Positions 1 through 10,970 of a stretch of 64,000 bases of DNA are shown piece after piece. The DNA comes from Metaphire vulgaris (lineage: Eukaryota > Annelida > Clitellata > Crassiclitellata > Megascolecidae). Under the pieces are notes generated by a model, which saw only the letters and a list, made by a program, of their open reading frames with translations, was not told the origin of the DNA and did not search any database. The DNA lies in NCBI GenBank assembly GCA_018105865.1, contig CM030834.1:5005257-5069256 (forward strand), in the 5' to 3' direction. Both the position numbers and the translations under genes were made by a program. Numbering within the stretch: position 1 is the stretch's first letter; each line of letters opens with the position of its first letter.

Positions 1-202
1 TAAACGGTATAGAGCCCTATAGAACTCGCTCAGGTCAAGCAATTATGAAACCCCAGAGAGATAGTCTATACATTAGCATACTAGTTCATCAGTTCAGATG
101 ATTGATTAACAATTAGATATTAACAGTCTATATTTTAGTAGTTTAGTTCATTCATTATGTTTAATTGTTTAATGAGATAACCGTCTAAGTTAAAGAAGGA
201 AG

Positions 203-1182
203 GTATAACGTGGTATTGACTGACATTCTAGAGGCCACGCCTACCCTCCAATAAAGAACGTTTTAGTAGTAGCTCTGTAGTATCTAACTAGGACTTAGCA
301 GTCGATCACTATCAGTCGAGGACTCAAGATCTAACTGAACCTGAAATACATATATTCTATAATCTGAGAGTTGTCTTTAATATAGTGTAGACCACACTAT
401 TCATTGGCATTTACATCAACTGAAAAGAGAAGGCGACTTAATTAAAGGGGCCATAAATGACATCACGCGAATTTGTCACTTTTTTGACCCCCTACGGCAC
501 GCGGCGTCACAAAACGTCGGTTTTGAACCCCTCTAAAATATGACGTCACAACGGGCCGACTCCCATTTTCAAAAATCGTGTAACGTCATTTTATTTTTTA
601 TTTCTTATTAAAGTCATCAAATAAGGCCATCCTTGTATTTGTTCCTCTCGAAAAACCATGACAAGCAAAAAGAGGCCATAATTGTATCATTTTTCCTCTC
701 CAAAATTCCTGCAAGCAAAGAGAGGTCATAGGGTTAGGGTTAACCTAACGCCAACCCTAGGGTTAGGGTTAACCCTAACCTAGGGTTATAAATCCGAACC
801 GAACCGAAACCGCGGTTTTTCGGTCAAAACCGAACCGAAACCGACCGAGACTGCACGAGGTGAAACCGTAACAGCACTATTCACTTGCGAGGCTTGAGGC
901 TTGCAAGTTCAGCTTGGCAGGAAGCGGAATTTGAGATGGTGTAGCCATTACGACACGACTCAGAGTTCGAAACTGTAGCCTATCGATATACTTAATTTTG
1001 ACTAACTTTACAAACGAACTGACACCATGAGCATATGTTAGAACGTATATTAGAATATCACTTAGACAACGACCAAACCAAGACTGATAAGCAGTGGTAA
1101 CATATAGCTATAGTGTCATTATAATGTTCCTTATTGGACGGCGGGCGTGGTCTCATGCTGTCAGTCCTAGACCACGTGACAG
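203..1182. mobile_element. Unassigned TIR element with telomere-like centre
   Basis: The ends form an imperfect inverted repeat of about 60 bp. The left side reads ..ACGTGGT..GACTGACA..CCACGCC..CCAATAA and the right side returns the same words in reverse complement near 1110-1182. The centre (727-786) is a run of TTAGGG/CCCTAA-like repeats. Just right of it (785-850) the words CCGAACC/CGAAACC are iterated. No open frame was recognised inside and no clear target duplication was found, so the outer limits are approximate. A second copy of the same terminus occurs at 7805-7965. Confidence 0.6.
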
Positions 1183-1204
1183 AGACTAGAGGTAGTAGAG
1201 GCAT

Positions 1205-1380
1205 TCTAAATGTGGATCGGGCGAAGAATGGGGAAAAATCAGCTGGACGGAAAAAATAACAAACGAAGAAGTATGGAATATGATAGAAGAGAAGAAAAGC
1301 CTAATTAAAACTAATTCGTACAAGACAAAACGACGCTGGAGTATGGAACCTGTCTTTGGACAGAGCAGCTGAAGAAGACA
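1205..1380 (+). pseudogene. RTE-like LINE reverse-transcriptase C-terminal fragment
   Basis: Translation in broken frames gives a stretch like MWIGRRMGKISWTEKITNEE, which matches the post-RT motif 'EAFEMW.WRRM..I.WT.K.TNEEVL' also seen at 28835 and, on the minus strand, near 17700. It is a short 5'- and 3'-truncated remnant, cut on its right by the hAT MITE at 1392. Confidence 0.55.
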
Positions 1381-1391
1381 TGTAGCTGTCT

Positions 1392-1698
1392 CAGAGGCGT
1401 CATTTGGAGGGACCGTGGCCCCCCAAGGAAATGAAAATATTAATTTACAGTGTATCAAATTAATGTGCAAAAAAAACAAAAACAGGGACGTCATTTGCGT
1501 TTGGGGGGGGGGGGGGCAAAAAAGGCTTGATGGCGAGTAATCGTAAAAAAGGGCTGACAAGCAAAAAAAAAAGTTGTCAACTTTATTGGGAAACTCGTCA
1601 AATCGAAAATGAAAAAAAAGAAAAATTCAAAAAAATAAAAATAAAAATTTTAAAAAATTTCTTGCCCCCCCCAAGAAAAGTGTGAAATGACGCCACTG
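1392..1698. mobile_element. hAT-type MITE
   Basis: The termini are CAGAGGCGTCATTT and, inverted, AAATGACGCCACTG. They are flanked by a perfect 8-bp duplication AGCTGTCT (1384-1391 and 1699-1706). The interior is AT-rich with G and C homopolymers and has no supported coding region. The 8-bp duplication and CA(G)..TG ends are the hAT signature. Confidence 0.85.
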
Positions 1699-2266
1699 AG
1701 CTGTCTACCAAGAAAGGCCACTACAAATAGGTCTTGAACCATTCTACTTTATCCTTTACATATTTCAAATTCTACAACATAGTGAAATAATGTCAAAAAA
1801 TAAATAGGCCTATAATATTATATATGTATACTTATTTTGTTGACTGACTGAAAAGCCATCTCTGTAGAGAGTCGTAACTGTGTTTCATCCAAAGCTGTAC
1901 ATATTCAGTGGCGTCGCTAGGGTTGGTGTCACCCGGTGCGGTAAACTCATGGTGTCACCCCTCCAGACTTCCACCATGGACCTCTTCCAAATCTTTATAT
2001 ACTAATATAGGCCTACTAGCCCTACGTAATCGGCTATAGCTATGTTTGTAGAATAAGTCCAAAAGTTATAAGTGACACAACAAATAAAAACAAATTAAAC
2101 AATATAATTGTAGCCTACTGCAGGAAATAGTTTTTACGAAGTGTAACAAATTTGAGTTATTGTTATTCTCTCATGAAATTTCAGTTAAAATTTTCCTTTC
2201 CTGGCCTTCACAGCTGAAAACCTGTCAATCACTCCATCAAAATCAATGTCTTTCACCATATCACTT

Positions 2267-2782
2267 TCAATTGATAATAGAGCCAGACCAGAAAGCCTTG
2301 ACTGTCCCATAGTGGATCGCAAATAGTTTTTTTATAAGTTTTAATTTTGAAAAGCTCCTCTCACATGAAGCTACGGACACACAGATCGTGAGGAATAATT
2401 GAAGGCTTAGTGAGAGTATTGGGAGAGATTCCAGGAAGTCCCATTCAACTATGAAATTCAAAACATCAAGCACCGACCAATCTTGGCTTTATGGTGATCA
2501 ATATTAACTGCCTTTATAGGTTTCTTCTCAGCCTTGGTATTTCTTTTATAAGCTCATCTTCGGATAACTCATCATAGAAAGAGGTCAATTTTGGAACTGA
2601 TACCAGTAACTCTTCTTCACTTGCTGATAGTAGATTATTGGATTGAACGGCCTCACATATATACCTGCTACTTCCTTGATCGCTGATGATCTTGTCTGAA
2701 GTTCAGAATGAAAACGATCAATACACTCCAGCATTGCCCTGTTGTTTTCTTCTTGCAGGGTGAGTCCAGCATCTGCAGACAT
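2267..2782 (-). pseudogene. hAT transposase remnant with hATC dimerisation motif
   Basis: Two minus-strand open segments are visible. The 5' piece (2585-2782) has ECIDRFHSELQTRS, typical of ZMYM/TTF-like hAT transposases. The 3' piece (2267-2473) has the hAT dimerisation core FLTICVSVASCERSFSKLKL. They are separated by stops and frame changes and there is no complete catalytic region, so this is a pseudogene. It lies inside the 1906-3662 hAT element and is presumably that family's decayed transposase. Confidence 0.72.
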
Positions 2783-3204
2783 CCACTAGGCCGTTTTGAT
2801 GTGTGCACTCCACGTGGCATGGTTGAATATTCTTGAACAATATAATAAAATATATTTTTAAATTGGTGAAATGTAATTACTTGAATGCTAACAGCACTAC
2901 AGTGCCACTACAATCTTTCTGGTTTCTACAAAGAAGTACAATTAAATTTTGTTCACAGTTTATTCTGTGATAGATAAGCTGATAGGACAGAAATTGTAGT
3001 ACTCACTTTTTAAGCGTAAGCCACCTAAGTCTTTCGTGTTTCCTCCTATAAAATTTCTGTTCAATTCTAATTCACTTTTAAAAAGGTTAGTGATGTGATA
3101 AGTTGATTTATAATAATTCAAAAATCCACAATAGTTTTCCTAACACACACACTCAGTATGTAGGCAAGCAGAAGAGGATCAGTCCGGTGATAAATGCCCG
3201 TGAG

Positions 3205-3208
<4 letters not shown>

Positions 3209-3290
<82 letters not shown>
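3209..3290. repeat. (TA)n microsatellite
   Basis: About 80 bp of uninterrupted TA dinucleotide within the 1906-3662 hAT element. Open frames across it encode only YIYI repeats and are not genes. Confidence 0.97.
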
Positions 3291-3896
3291 GCTGCCACGT
3301 CCAACACGACCAACAGTACTCTCACGCCCAGATCATCAGAGGCTCAGACTCCAGTCGCCTGCTGCCTTGCAGGACAATTCGCTTAATCTTACGCAGGGTG
3401 CATCCAACTGTTCTTTGGGACTCGCTTATTTTCCACGGCCACCCACAGAGCCAGTCAGCCAGTGCTCTTTGACAGACTCGCCCAGTGTGCCTGATGGCAC
3501 CCTGGCCGAGCCTGCCTATGTATGTATATGAAACCCGAGTAGACCGAGCTCTGTCTGTTTTCTGTTTTATACAATTTGAAAATTTCCAATTTTTCAGTTT
3601 GGGTGTCACCCCTCTGGGTGGTGTCACCTGGTGCGGACCGCACCCCCCTCTCGACGCCACTGTACATATTTACAACTTTGGTTTCATCCAGACTCCAAGT
3701 CTTCGGGGGGAAGGGAGGTTGACTTGGCTGGAGGGGAAGAGACATGGTTTAATGCAAAACTTTGTGTCAGTGCTGAGATTGGGGGGAGGGAATTTGAGGT
3801 TTTGGCAAAAAATCTCTTCCTAACAGGCCTGTATAAAACACTGGTCATAACCCTTGTAAAGCGGCCTTGTATTTGGTTACGCTATATGCTTACGGC

Positions 3897-4447
3897 CAGT
3901 AGCCAAGGGGGTGGGTTTAAACTTTAAAGTCTCCTTGGTCAGCCGACCAAAATTTCTTTATAACGTATTATTAATCTGTGGATGGATGGGCGCCAAAATC
4001 GGCTTTAAGGTAGAAAAAAAGGGGAAAGAAGCAACTGCAAACTGCCCACTTATACTAACTCTATAACTCAGCGGTTCCCAAACTGTGGTCCGCGGACCGG
4101 AGGTGGACCGCGGAGGACATGGCGGGAGTCCGCGGGAGCCTCCCAAAATTAAAGTTAGGGTTAGGCCTAACCCTAACCCACCCTAACCCAGATGACCTTT
4201 TTTGCTCGTCACTACATTTAGGAAGGATGGTGACCGTTTTTTGCATGTCGCTACAAAAAATAATGTTGTCCGCAAGCTCAGCTGGGAACAAAATAGGGGT
4301 CCGTGATCAAAAAAGTTTGGGAACCTCTGCTATAACTAACTTAACCAAGCAAATAATAAGTGACGTTTTTTTGCTTAACAGGATTGTCCGAAGTTTTGGA
4401 GAATGGTCGTCTCATAACCCCTGCAGAAAATCCTGGCTACGCCACTT
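3897..4447. mobile_element. hAT MITE, CAGTGGCGTAGCC family, with nested MITE
   Basis: The left end is CAGTAGCCAAGGGGG and the right end ATCCTGGCTACGCCACTT, flanked by an 8-bp duplication CTTACGGC (3889-3896, 4448-4455). Family relatives are at 35858-36051 and 54859-55172. A second hAT MITE (4069-4329) is inserted inside, so this copy is the older of the two. Confidence 0.8.
4069..4329. mobile_element. hAT MITE with telomere-like core (nested)
   Basis: The termini CAGCGGTTCCCAAACT and AGTTTGGGAACCTCTG are inverted, with a perfect 8-bp duplication CTATAACT (4061-4068, 4330-4337). The sub-ends repeat the word GTCCGCGGACC. Near the centre (4153-4190) is a TTAGGG/CCCTAA-like tract. The ends resemble the widespread hAT terminus CAG.GGTTC.CAAACT, and a longer relative is at 48794-50079. 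Confidence 0.85.
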
Positions 4448-5005
4448 CTTACGGCGATATATAAATAGTTCAGTATACAATACAATTATAATCTCAGCAT
4501 AATTTCTGGCCTCATAAAGGTGGCGGTCATAACTGGGACGGTCATAGCTGGGGTGGCTACCATCTGTAACCATCAAATTATTCCTTAGTTCAGTGTTTAT
4601 TCTAGGCCTTCTCTGCGAGGGGGGGTAATTTCCCCTCCAAAGTTTTAAAATTCCCCCTCCAAATTTTTTATATGTTGCATGGGGCAGAGATGTAGCAAGT
4701 ACACAATGCTTCAAGTACAAGTACCTGGCCTCCGAGTACAAGTACAAGTACTTGCATTCCGAAAACTCCGAGTACAAGTACAAGTACCTGGCCTCTGAGT
4801 ACAAGTACCTGGCCTCCGAGTACAAGTACAAGTGCCTGGCCTCCAAGTACTAGTACAAGCACAAGTGCAAGTACTGAAGCCTCAAGTACAAGTACCGAAG
4901 CCTCGAGTACAAGTACAAGTACCGATCCTCATAGCCAAATACAAACAGCAAGCAGGCCTACACTTTATTAACGGGTAGCTGTTTGTCACGGTTATTCAAT
5001 AAAAT

Positions 5006-5243
5006 GGTGCTAGAACAAAATGTCCGAGGACAAAATGTCACGGACAAAATGTCATGGGGATAAATGCCAGCGGAAAAAATGTCAGCGGACAAAATGTCAT
5101 CCTAACTCTAACCCTAACACTAACCCTAAACTGTGACATTTTGTCCTCTGACATTTTTTCTGCTGACATTTTGTCCCCATGACATTTTCTACATGACATT
5201 TTGACCGTGACATTTTTGTCCTCGGACAATTTGTCCGGCTGCA
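5006..5243. mobile_element. Palindromic word-array element with telomere-like core (word GGACAAAATGTC)
   Basis: The left half repeats GGACAAAATGTCA several times and the right half repeats its reverse complement TGACATTTTGTCC. Between them, at 5101-5130, is a CTAACCC-like tract. The flanks carry an 8-bp duplication AATAAAAT (4998-5005, 5244-5251), extendable to 9 bp with one mismatch. No coding region. Three further elements share this architecture with different words (11902, 17145, 62277). Confidence 0.75.
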
Positions 5244-5316
5244 AATAAAATTGACACTATTAGCATCTATATATCATCACAGTTGCACTAAAAAATTAGA
5301 GAAATAAAGATTATTA

Positions 5317-5559
5317 TTATAGTTTTGCATCGGTCATATTAGCCCTCTGCGGTCTCGCGATCAAGCCAGCTTGGCTAAAAACGCATTTAATTGGTGTGCC
5401 AGAAGCAGGCACACTAAGGTCTCTAATGGCTGCATTATACAGCCTGTTGAACTCCTTTCTACTAACTTCACTGTTACAAAATACGATGGTATCAGTGGCT
5501 TCATCATAAATATCGTTGAATTCCAGATACTTGGCCATCTGTGAGGATGTGCTTGTCAT
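5317..5559 (-). pseudogene. hAT transposase C-terminal (hATC, ZBED-like) remnant
   Basis: An 80-residue minus-strand frame carries RDLSVPASGTPIKCVFSQAG followed by RPQRANMTD. This is the classic hATC dimerisation core (L.VPAS.AP.ERVFS..G.I.RP.RA.M). Only the very C-terminus is present and the catalytic parts are absent. It lies inside the 4685-5781 hAT element, close to its terminal word array. Confidence 0.72.
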
Positions 5560-6239
5560 TAGCCTAAAGGAACAGCATTACTGGTACCCTTGAAGTACAT
5601 GTAGCCAGAGATGTAGCAAGTACACAATGCTTCAAGTACAAGTACAAGTACAAGTACCTGGCCTCCAAGTACAAGTACTTGCATTCCAAAAACAAGTACA
5701 AGTACCTGGCCTCCGAGTACAAGTACAAGTACTAAAATTTGTACTCGAGTACAAGTACAAGTACCAAGTACTACATCTCTGGCATGGGGGATGGCAATTT
5801 CTCCCCAAAAAAGTGACGACTCAGACCTTGTCCACCAAAAATTTCAAAATCCCCCCAACAGTGTTTATTCTAGCCACCTTGACATTGAGAGGAGTTTGAA
5901 ATGTTTGGGGGGAGAAGGTTTGTCTGCCCAAAAACCTTGACGAGCAAAAAAAGGTCATCACATCGTTCCTTATCTTTCTTCCGCTTCTCCTCTCCTCATG
6001 CATGCTCTAATGCTCTTCTAAATATGGTCATATCCTTATAACCTTATGTTTATCCCCTCTCCTAAATAAAGAAACCCCCATCTCACCACACTTTTTGGGG
6101 GCGGGAATTTCCATCCCCAATGCAACACATATAGAAATTTGGGGGGATTTTCAAACTTTGGGAAAACCCCGCCCCAAAGGGCCTAGAATAAACACTGCCC
6201 CCAAGGTCAAGGTGGCTAGAATAAACACCGACTTAGTTA

Positions 6240-6728
6240 AAGTCATATCCAAAACTCCTAGATTCAAACATATAACTCCAGCTAGACAGTCCCTACATTG
6301 GCTTCCTATCAAATGCCGAATTAATTATAAAATCTGTCTTTTAGTATTCAAAACCATGTTATATCATTACCTCAAGATGCAACTTATCACTCGACCTACT
6401 AATCATTCCACTAGGTATTCGGCAGGACCTTCATTTTTGTTCCTTATTCTCATTGTGTCATTGGCACTAGTTGCTTCTCAGTTGCGCCCCTAAGCTCTGG
6501 AATTCACTACCAACATCACTTCGCATTACTAACAACTTATCATTTTCCAGATCTGGTCTTAAAACACAACTGTTTGACTTGGCTTATCTGCCTTAGATTG
6601 CTCTCCCGCTATTTCGGACTGATCTTCTGGCTTGACCTGGCTCTAATGCTATTTGGATTTGGTGCGTCATCGGCTGATGCCCTGGGCATTATGATAGTGG
6701 CGCTATAGAAGTAGATTGATTGATTGAT
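6240..6728 (+). pseudogene. L2/CR1-like LINE 3' end
   Basis: Broken plus frames read HITPARQSLHWLPIKCRINY and then SQLRP..ALEF, the conserved C-terminal part of L2/CR1-like reverse transcriptases (H.TP.L..LHWLP...R..YK). It ends in a 3' tail with GGCGCTATAGAAGTAG followed by (ATTG)n. The same tail occurs inverted at 58955-59060. The left side is cut by the 4591-6230 element. It lies downstream of the FBXO42-like stop codon, in convergent orientation. Confidence 0.75.
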
Positions 6729-6917
6729 TATTCCAACAGTTTTTAGAAACAACATTTTACTCTTTCCAAAATTTGAAATATCAAATACTGTGCAAATAAC
6801 CTTAAATTGAGAAAAACTAAAACTTAATATCCTATGTCTTTCATTATAGTGTATAATCATCAAGCTATGTATAACTAAAGATCTGTTAAAAATCAAGGCA
6901 ATGATGAATTGGCGAAT

Positions 6918-7745
6918 TCAATTGATATGCTTCATAAACGATAGGTAAAACACCGAATTGTTCACAGCCTGCATCTTTGATGGTAATCCAATCTCCATAG
7001 AATGTAAATCACCACAAATGCCACCAAAAAGAATAATTTCTCCACGGCCTTCAACAAGTGAATAGAAAATTGTTTCTTCTGGACAAATGGAGCAGTCTGG
7101 CTTTTGAATAGGTAGCCATGATATGCTCCCATCAATTAAAACATTATTGAGGTCAACTGTATGAACATAAAGTGGATTTATGGATAAGCGTTTCTTTGTC
7201 AATTTAATGTTTCCGTGGTCACCAGAATTGGCACTTGCCCGATATTTTCTTCATATTTTTCAGTATTTCAAGTTGATGCAGACGATTCTTCATGGCATTG
7301 GGTCTAATGGAAGGCATAGAACTTCGAATCTTGAAACCACCATAGGAATTAGCATCTGGACTGGGATCAGATGATGCTCCAGTTAAATATGTATCACTAG
7401 ATAAAGTATTGAGAGAATCAGCGGCAGTAGAGAATGAGACACTGGATTCAGAAGGGGCTGATACTGGTGTCGAACTGATGGACAAACTTGAATATGTTTT
7501 AACTTTGAACTGCATGAAGAATTCGGCAGAGTCTCTGCATTTGATCTGTCACATGATAATCCATGATATAAAATGGCATTTCTCTGCTCAACTTGTAGAA
7601 CAGGATTATCATCCAAATGCTTACAAGAATGAGCTTGACACTGCTGTCTTCGGGAGCTTGATCCTGTAGAATCTGTCACTGACTGTGCAGTGGCACACCT
7701 GAATGCCTTTGGATTCTTACTCAGGATGACCATCTTGTTTCCAAC
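6918..7745 (-). CDS. FBXO42: FBXO42-like terminal exon (last Kelch strand, Ser-rich linker, conserved C-terminus)
   Basis: The acceptor is a pyrimidine tract ending TTTTGTGCAG just above 7745; the exon opens with VGNKMVILSKNP, matching human FBXO42 VGQCVVVFSQAP. A Ser/Thr-rich linker follows. The conserved tail then includes PLYVHTVDLNN, PEETIFYSLVEGRGEIILFG and a final VFYLSFMKHIN before a TGA at 6918-6920, corresponding to the human C-terminal block ending near YFVRAKR. The frame changes by one base near 7505 and returns near 7240, both beside A runs. The middle 90 residues (SSLSISSTPVSAPSES..) are therefore in another frame. These could be paired single-base sequence errors or, less likely, a short retained intron. 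The identity rests on motifs recalled from the human protein, not on a computed alignment. Confidence 0.8.
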
Positions 7746-7804
7746 CTGCACAAAAGCAGATAATTATAACTGGTCTTACAACGAGTTTAAAAGTTGGCCG
7801 AGGT

Positions 7805-7965
7805 GACGTCAATGTCACGTGTGGTACTGACAGTTCCAAGCCACACCTCCCATCCAACGATGGAACTCTATAGAGACGCTTAGTTATAGTTTAATATTGC
7901 AGCTTATAGGACAGTCACTCTCTGGACGTGAACCTGATTACATGCTTTATATCTTACGTGTCCCT
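7805..7965. repeat. Solo terminus of the 203-1182 TIR family
   Basis: The sequence TCACGTGTGGTACTGACAG, then CCACACCTCCCATCCAA, matches the left terminus at 203-260 and the inverted right terminus at 1110-1182. No opposite end was seen nearby, so it is probably a truncated copy in the last intron of the FBXO42-like gene. Confidence 0.5.
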
Positions 7966-8469
7966 AGCTGTATACCTTAGCTGTAGGCCTAAGAGTAGAC
8001 TAGTACCTCGGCACACGTTTATATTCGACTTATACCTGGGTCAATGATTTCAGACACCTTCAAATCAAAAAAAGTAGGGGTTGACTTATACTGGGATCGA
8101 CTTTATCGCGAGTATACACGATATCAAACATCTTGTGATGAATCAGTAGAGAAAAAGTCGCCAAAAGTTTGAGATGATTCATGTCATAAATCATTGAAAA
8201 TTATCAAACAATATTTAGAAAGTACCAATAGAGAAGATATCATCAAGAGTTTTTAATAGAGCCCATGTCATAAAACATCAAATAACATCAAGAAAAAACG
8301 AATAACAAAGGAAGGGTGAACGAGTAAATTCAGATCTATTTGGCTAAGTTGCAATTAAGCAAAAATCATCAAGAAAAAAAGAAAAACAATATAAGGGTAA
8401 ATGAGATATTCAGACCTATTTGAGAATTTGAGATAAAGCATAGTTATCAAGGTCCTTAGAATTCAAGAT

Positions 8470-9161
8470 TCTTATTGGTTTTGAGGTTCTATCTTTACGA
8501 ATATAGACTTCTCCTTTGAAGTCCAGTTTGAAACAATTTTGTTTAGCCTTAGTAGTGTACGTGCCTTGAAAAAAAATTTCCAGAAGTCTTTCATTGTAAT
8601 AAATACTTGGATATGTATTGGAATTCTTTTGAAGAAGCCTGACATTCTTTGGTATTTCTTTTCTTTAGCAATAGAAACAAAATTTACCAATATAGGAGAA
8701 GTAGTGTTGATGTCCTTGGTCTTTTTTGAGCGATAGGCATAGTTAATATCCTTCATTTCGATTTGGATCTCAAGATCGTTTCTCAAATTACCCAAAACCA
8801 GCCCATTGTTTCCCAATTATGCATAAGTTGTTGATTGTATGTTCTGTTTTGCCAGTGTTTTCCAATACTCTAGCTTTCAGGCCAAAAAACAGTAAGTCAT
8901 TTTGGATTGGTTGTTGCTTGAGTGCCTTGACATGCTCATTAATTTTTAACAAATCTTGATTTAATGGTGTGTTTTGTTAATAATGTCAGTTGAAATGTGA
9001 GTGATAGATTCTTTCAAATTTGCATTAAATTCAGATAATTCCTTGAATTTGTCCTCAAGCTTAGAGCTGAATTTGCTGACTAATTTGTCCAGGAAATTAA
9101 TGGCGACTCTTTCGTCACAGAACACTTCAATGAAATCCTCATTTTTCAACTTTTTGGACAT
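8470..9161 (-). pseudogene. LINE ORF1-like protein remnant
   Basis: The minus-strand N-terminal piece (8961-9161) starts MSKKLKNEDFIEVFCDERV and is rich in heptad-like Leu/Lys/Glu (SKLEDKFKELSEFN), suggesting a coiled coil. A second piece (8472-8816) has SPILVNFVSIAKEKKYQ and a stretch KARTLLRLNKIVSNWTSKEK ending IFVK. That order, coiled coil then 'RPILVKF..' then 'K.AR.L....I.S.WTS.GKIFVK', is what nucleic-acid-binding ORF1 proteins of invertebrate LINEs look like. Stops and frame breaks separate the pieces. The family assignment is inference. Confidence 0.5.
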
Positions 9162-9539
9162 CTTTGTAGTTGAAGGTAATGTATTAAATAAAACTTGGTA
9201 ATGATGAATCCAGAATCCAAACGAATTAAATATTATTTAATGGTAGTTCATCCAGACACGTGTTAGTTAGTCATTAATCCAAGACAGAAATTAACAGAAC
9301 AAATAAAAAAATTCCCCATTTCCTATCCACATTCCTTGCCACTTTGAATGTATCTTCCATCGTGTTAATTTGTGGATAACGCTTTTCACGAATTTGAACA
9401 ATATAATTACAGTGTATACTCAGGATAATGTTGATCTGAGTATAATACCGTATCAATGAAGACACGTGGCAAAGACTGTGGCTGGATGCTTCAATGCCTT
9501 CAGGCTGATTAGAAGTATTCATCGCTCAGTGTCAGCCAC

Positions 9540-10035
9540 TGCACTCAGACGCTGGTCTCCACTCTGGTGCTGACCAAATTAGAATATGGCAATGCTACCC
9601 TCGCTGGAATACGGAAAAACCTTCTCAACCGTCTTCAGTCCATTCTAAACGCTGCTGGTCGCATGATTTGCCATATTCCACCAGGTGAACATGTAACTTC
9701 ATCGCTTCATGATTTGCACTGACTATCAGTGCCAGAAAGAATCCACTTCAAGCTCGCGTTATTAACCTACTGATGCCTGAACGGTTTCGGCCCTGCATAC
9801 TTGGCGACTGGACTGGTACGAGTGGCTGACTTGGAAGGACGGCAACGCCTGAGATCTGCCTGATCCACCTCACTGGTCGTCCCGAGGATGCACCTTCAAA
9901 CTGTCGGTGATCGCGCATTCCCTGTGGCCGCGTCGAGAGCATGGAACTGTCTACATCCATCTGCGCAACTCTCCATCGCTCAACACCTTCAAAGAGAAAG
10001 TTAAAACCTGGCTATTCTGCAAGAGCTACTCGTGA
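9540..10035 (+). pseudogene. L2/CR1-like LINE 3' fragment
   Basis: Broken plus frames end with SLNTFKEKVKTWLFCKSYS, the conserved end of L2/CR1-like reverse transcriptases (FK..LKT.LF). Upstream pieces read LEYGKT and AIFHQVN in shifted frames, corresponding to the LDYCN..L block. It carries many stops and is an old insertion in the last FBXO42-like intron. Confidence 0.5.
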
Positions 10036-10970
10036 TTTCTTGTGTAATTCTTGTGTGATTCTTTGCAATGTGTTCACGCAGTTCTTATAGGACGAGTTAC
10101 CACAATAATCAGTACGTTGTGATAATAATAATGTCGACCCCTACAATTTTTGGATTTGAAGGTGTCTAAAATCATTGACCTGAGTATAAGTTGAAGTGAC
10201 GTCACTTCGGCGTACCCTCTTGAGGTGATCGTGAGAGTAGGAACAATGGAGGACTCGAGCGGGGCATGCAGCGCTATTGTGTTGATTGAAAAGCTGCGTT
10301 TTAGCTTTGAACTATCGAGAAACTGAACAATTTTGACATTCACAGATTGATTCGTGACAATTAAGAAAACTTTAAATCTGCTATTTGCTCATTCTTGACA
10401 ATATGAACAATTTAATTTTAAAAAGTTATTTTAATATTTATGTAGCGCCAATAATATGCCCAATATATTACAATTAATATTTATGTGGTGCCTATAAATT
10501 ACAAATTTTAAAATCGCTGATGCCAACTTTATTTAGATGCTGTAGAGTATGTAGAAAGTAATTAATTACACAAAGTTTTAGCTAAATTAATTATTTTCGA
10601 CATCCTATGTATGGAAACTTTATCCAACAGTTAGTGCCTCGCATATAAGTCGAGGACATGAAATAAAGCCTGTGAATTGGCCTTAAATTATTCGACTTTA
10701 ACGCGAGTATATATGGTAAATCAATTTAATTAAGAGAATAATTAAATGTCTGCCATGATGACCATTGACCAGAGAGTTCCAATTGTGACATTCACCCTTT
10801 TCCCATTTGCCCTGAGAATACTTGTCCATTTTACATTATGTTACAAATAAATGAATGGGTAAAGGGTTAACTTAATTTTTGTACCCAGCATAGAGAATAG
10901 AATTGTCAACATAAAAATCCATTACTGTTACTATCACTACACTTCAATTATCAATTCAAGAAACTCAAAC

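Larger units (their letters stand above)
1906..3662. mobile_element. hAT element with transposase remnant
   Basis: The termini CAGTGGCGTCGCTAG and CGACGCCACTG are inverted, and subterminal GGTGTCACC..GGTGCGG occurs at both ends. A perfect 8-bp duplication TACATATT flanks the element (1898-1905, 3663-3670). The interior carries a decayed hAT transposase on the minus strand (2267-2782) and a long TA microsatellite. The perfect duplication suggests a fairly recent insertion even though the coding region is broken. Confidence 0.88.
4685..5781. mobile_element. hAT element built from AAGTAC words
   Basis: The termini CAGAGATGTAGCAAGTAC and GTACTACATCTCTG are inverted, flanked by a perfect 8-bp duplication GCATGGGG (4677-4684, 5782-5789). 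Both subterminal zones are long iterations of AAGTACAAGTACCTGGCCTCC. A hAT dimerisation remnant lies inside on the minus strand (5317-5559). A palindromic telomere-core element (5006-5243) is inserted within it. A second internal start of the terminus at about 5605 suggests an internal duplication. Confidence 0.85.
4591..6230. mobile_element. Outer TIR element (CAGTGTTTATTCTAG ends), multiply nested
   Basis: The left end CAGTGTTTATTCTAGGCC and right end GGCTAGAATAAACACCG are inverted, with a near-perfect 8-bp duplication (CCTTAGTT at 4583-4590 and ACTTAGTT at 6231-6238). The same terminal word recurs internally near 5860 and 6190, so more than one copy of the family may be stacked. It hosts the 4685-5781 hAT element. 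Confidence 0.6.
8026..10197. mobile_element. Possible composite TIR element
   Basis: An inverted repeat of about 45 bp frames this region: TCAATGATTTCAGACACC at 8041 and GGTGTCTAAAATCATTGA at about 10160, each with a CTTATAC/GTATAAG outer part. Nearby outer words resemble the TACC..TATACTCGC ends seen elsewhere (10698-10718). The inside holds an ORF1-like remnant and a LINE 3' end. Limits and superfamily are uncertain. Confidence 0.4.

Noticed and set aside
727..786. Chromosome end suggested by TTAGGG-like repeats
   Set aside because: The tract is short, interrupted, in both orientations and enclosed by inverted repeats of an element; unique sequence continues on both sides.
3103..3531. 142-residue plus frame with YIYI repeats
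   Set aside because: It is translation of a TA microsatellite inside a hAT element. The same applies to frames at 31788-32040, 36206-36452, 41887-42147 and 42645-43154.
4412..4862. 144-residue and 64-residue frames rich in Tyr-Leu-Glu-Ala or Leu-Val-Leu repeats
   Set aside because: They arise from the AAGTAC word array of the hAT element.
5006..5243. CRISPR-like array
   Set aside because: The repeats are adjacent with no unique spacers, change orientation at the centre, and the genome is animal.
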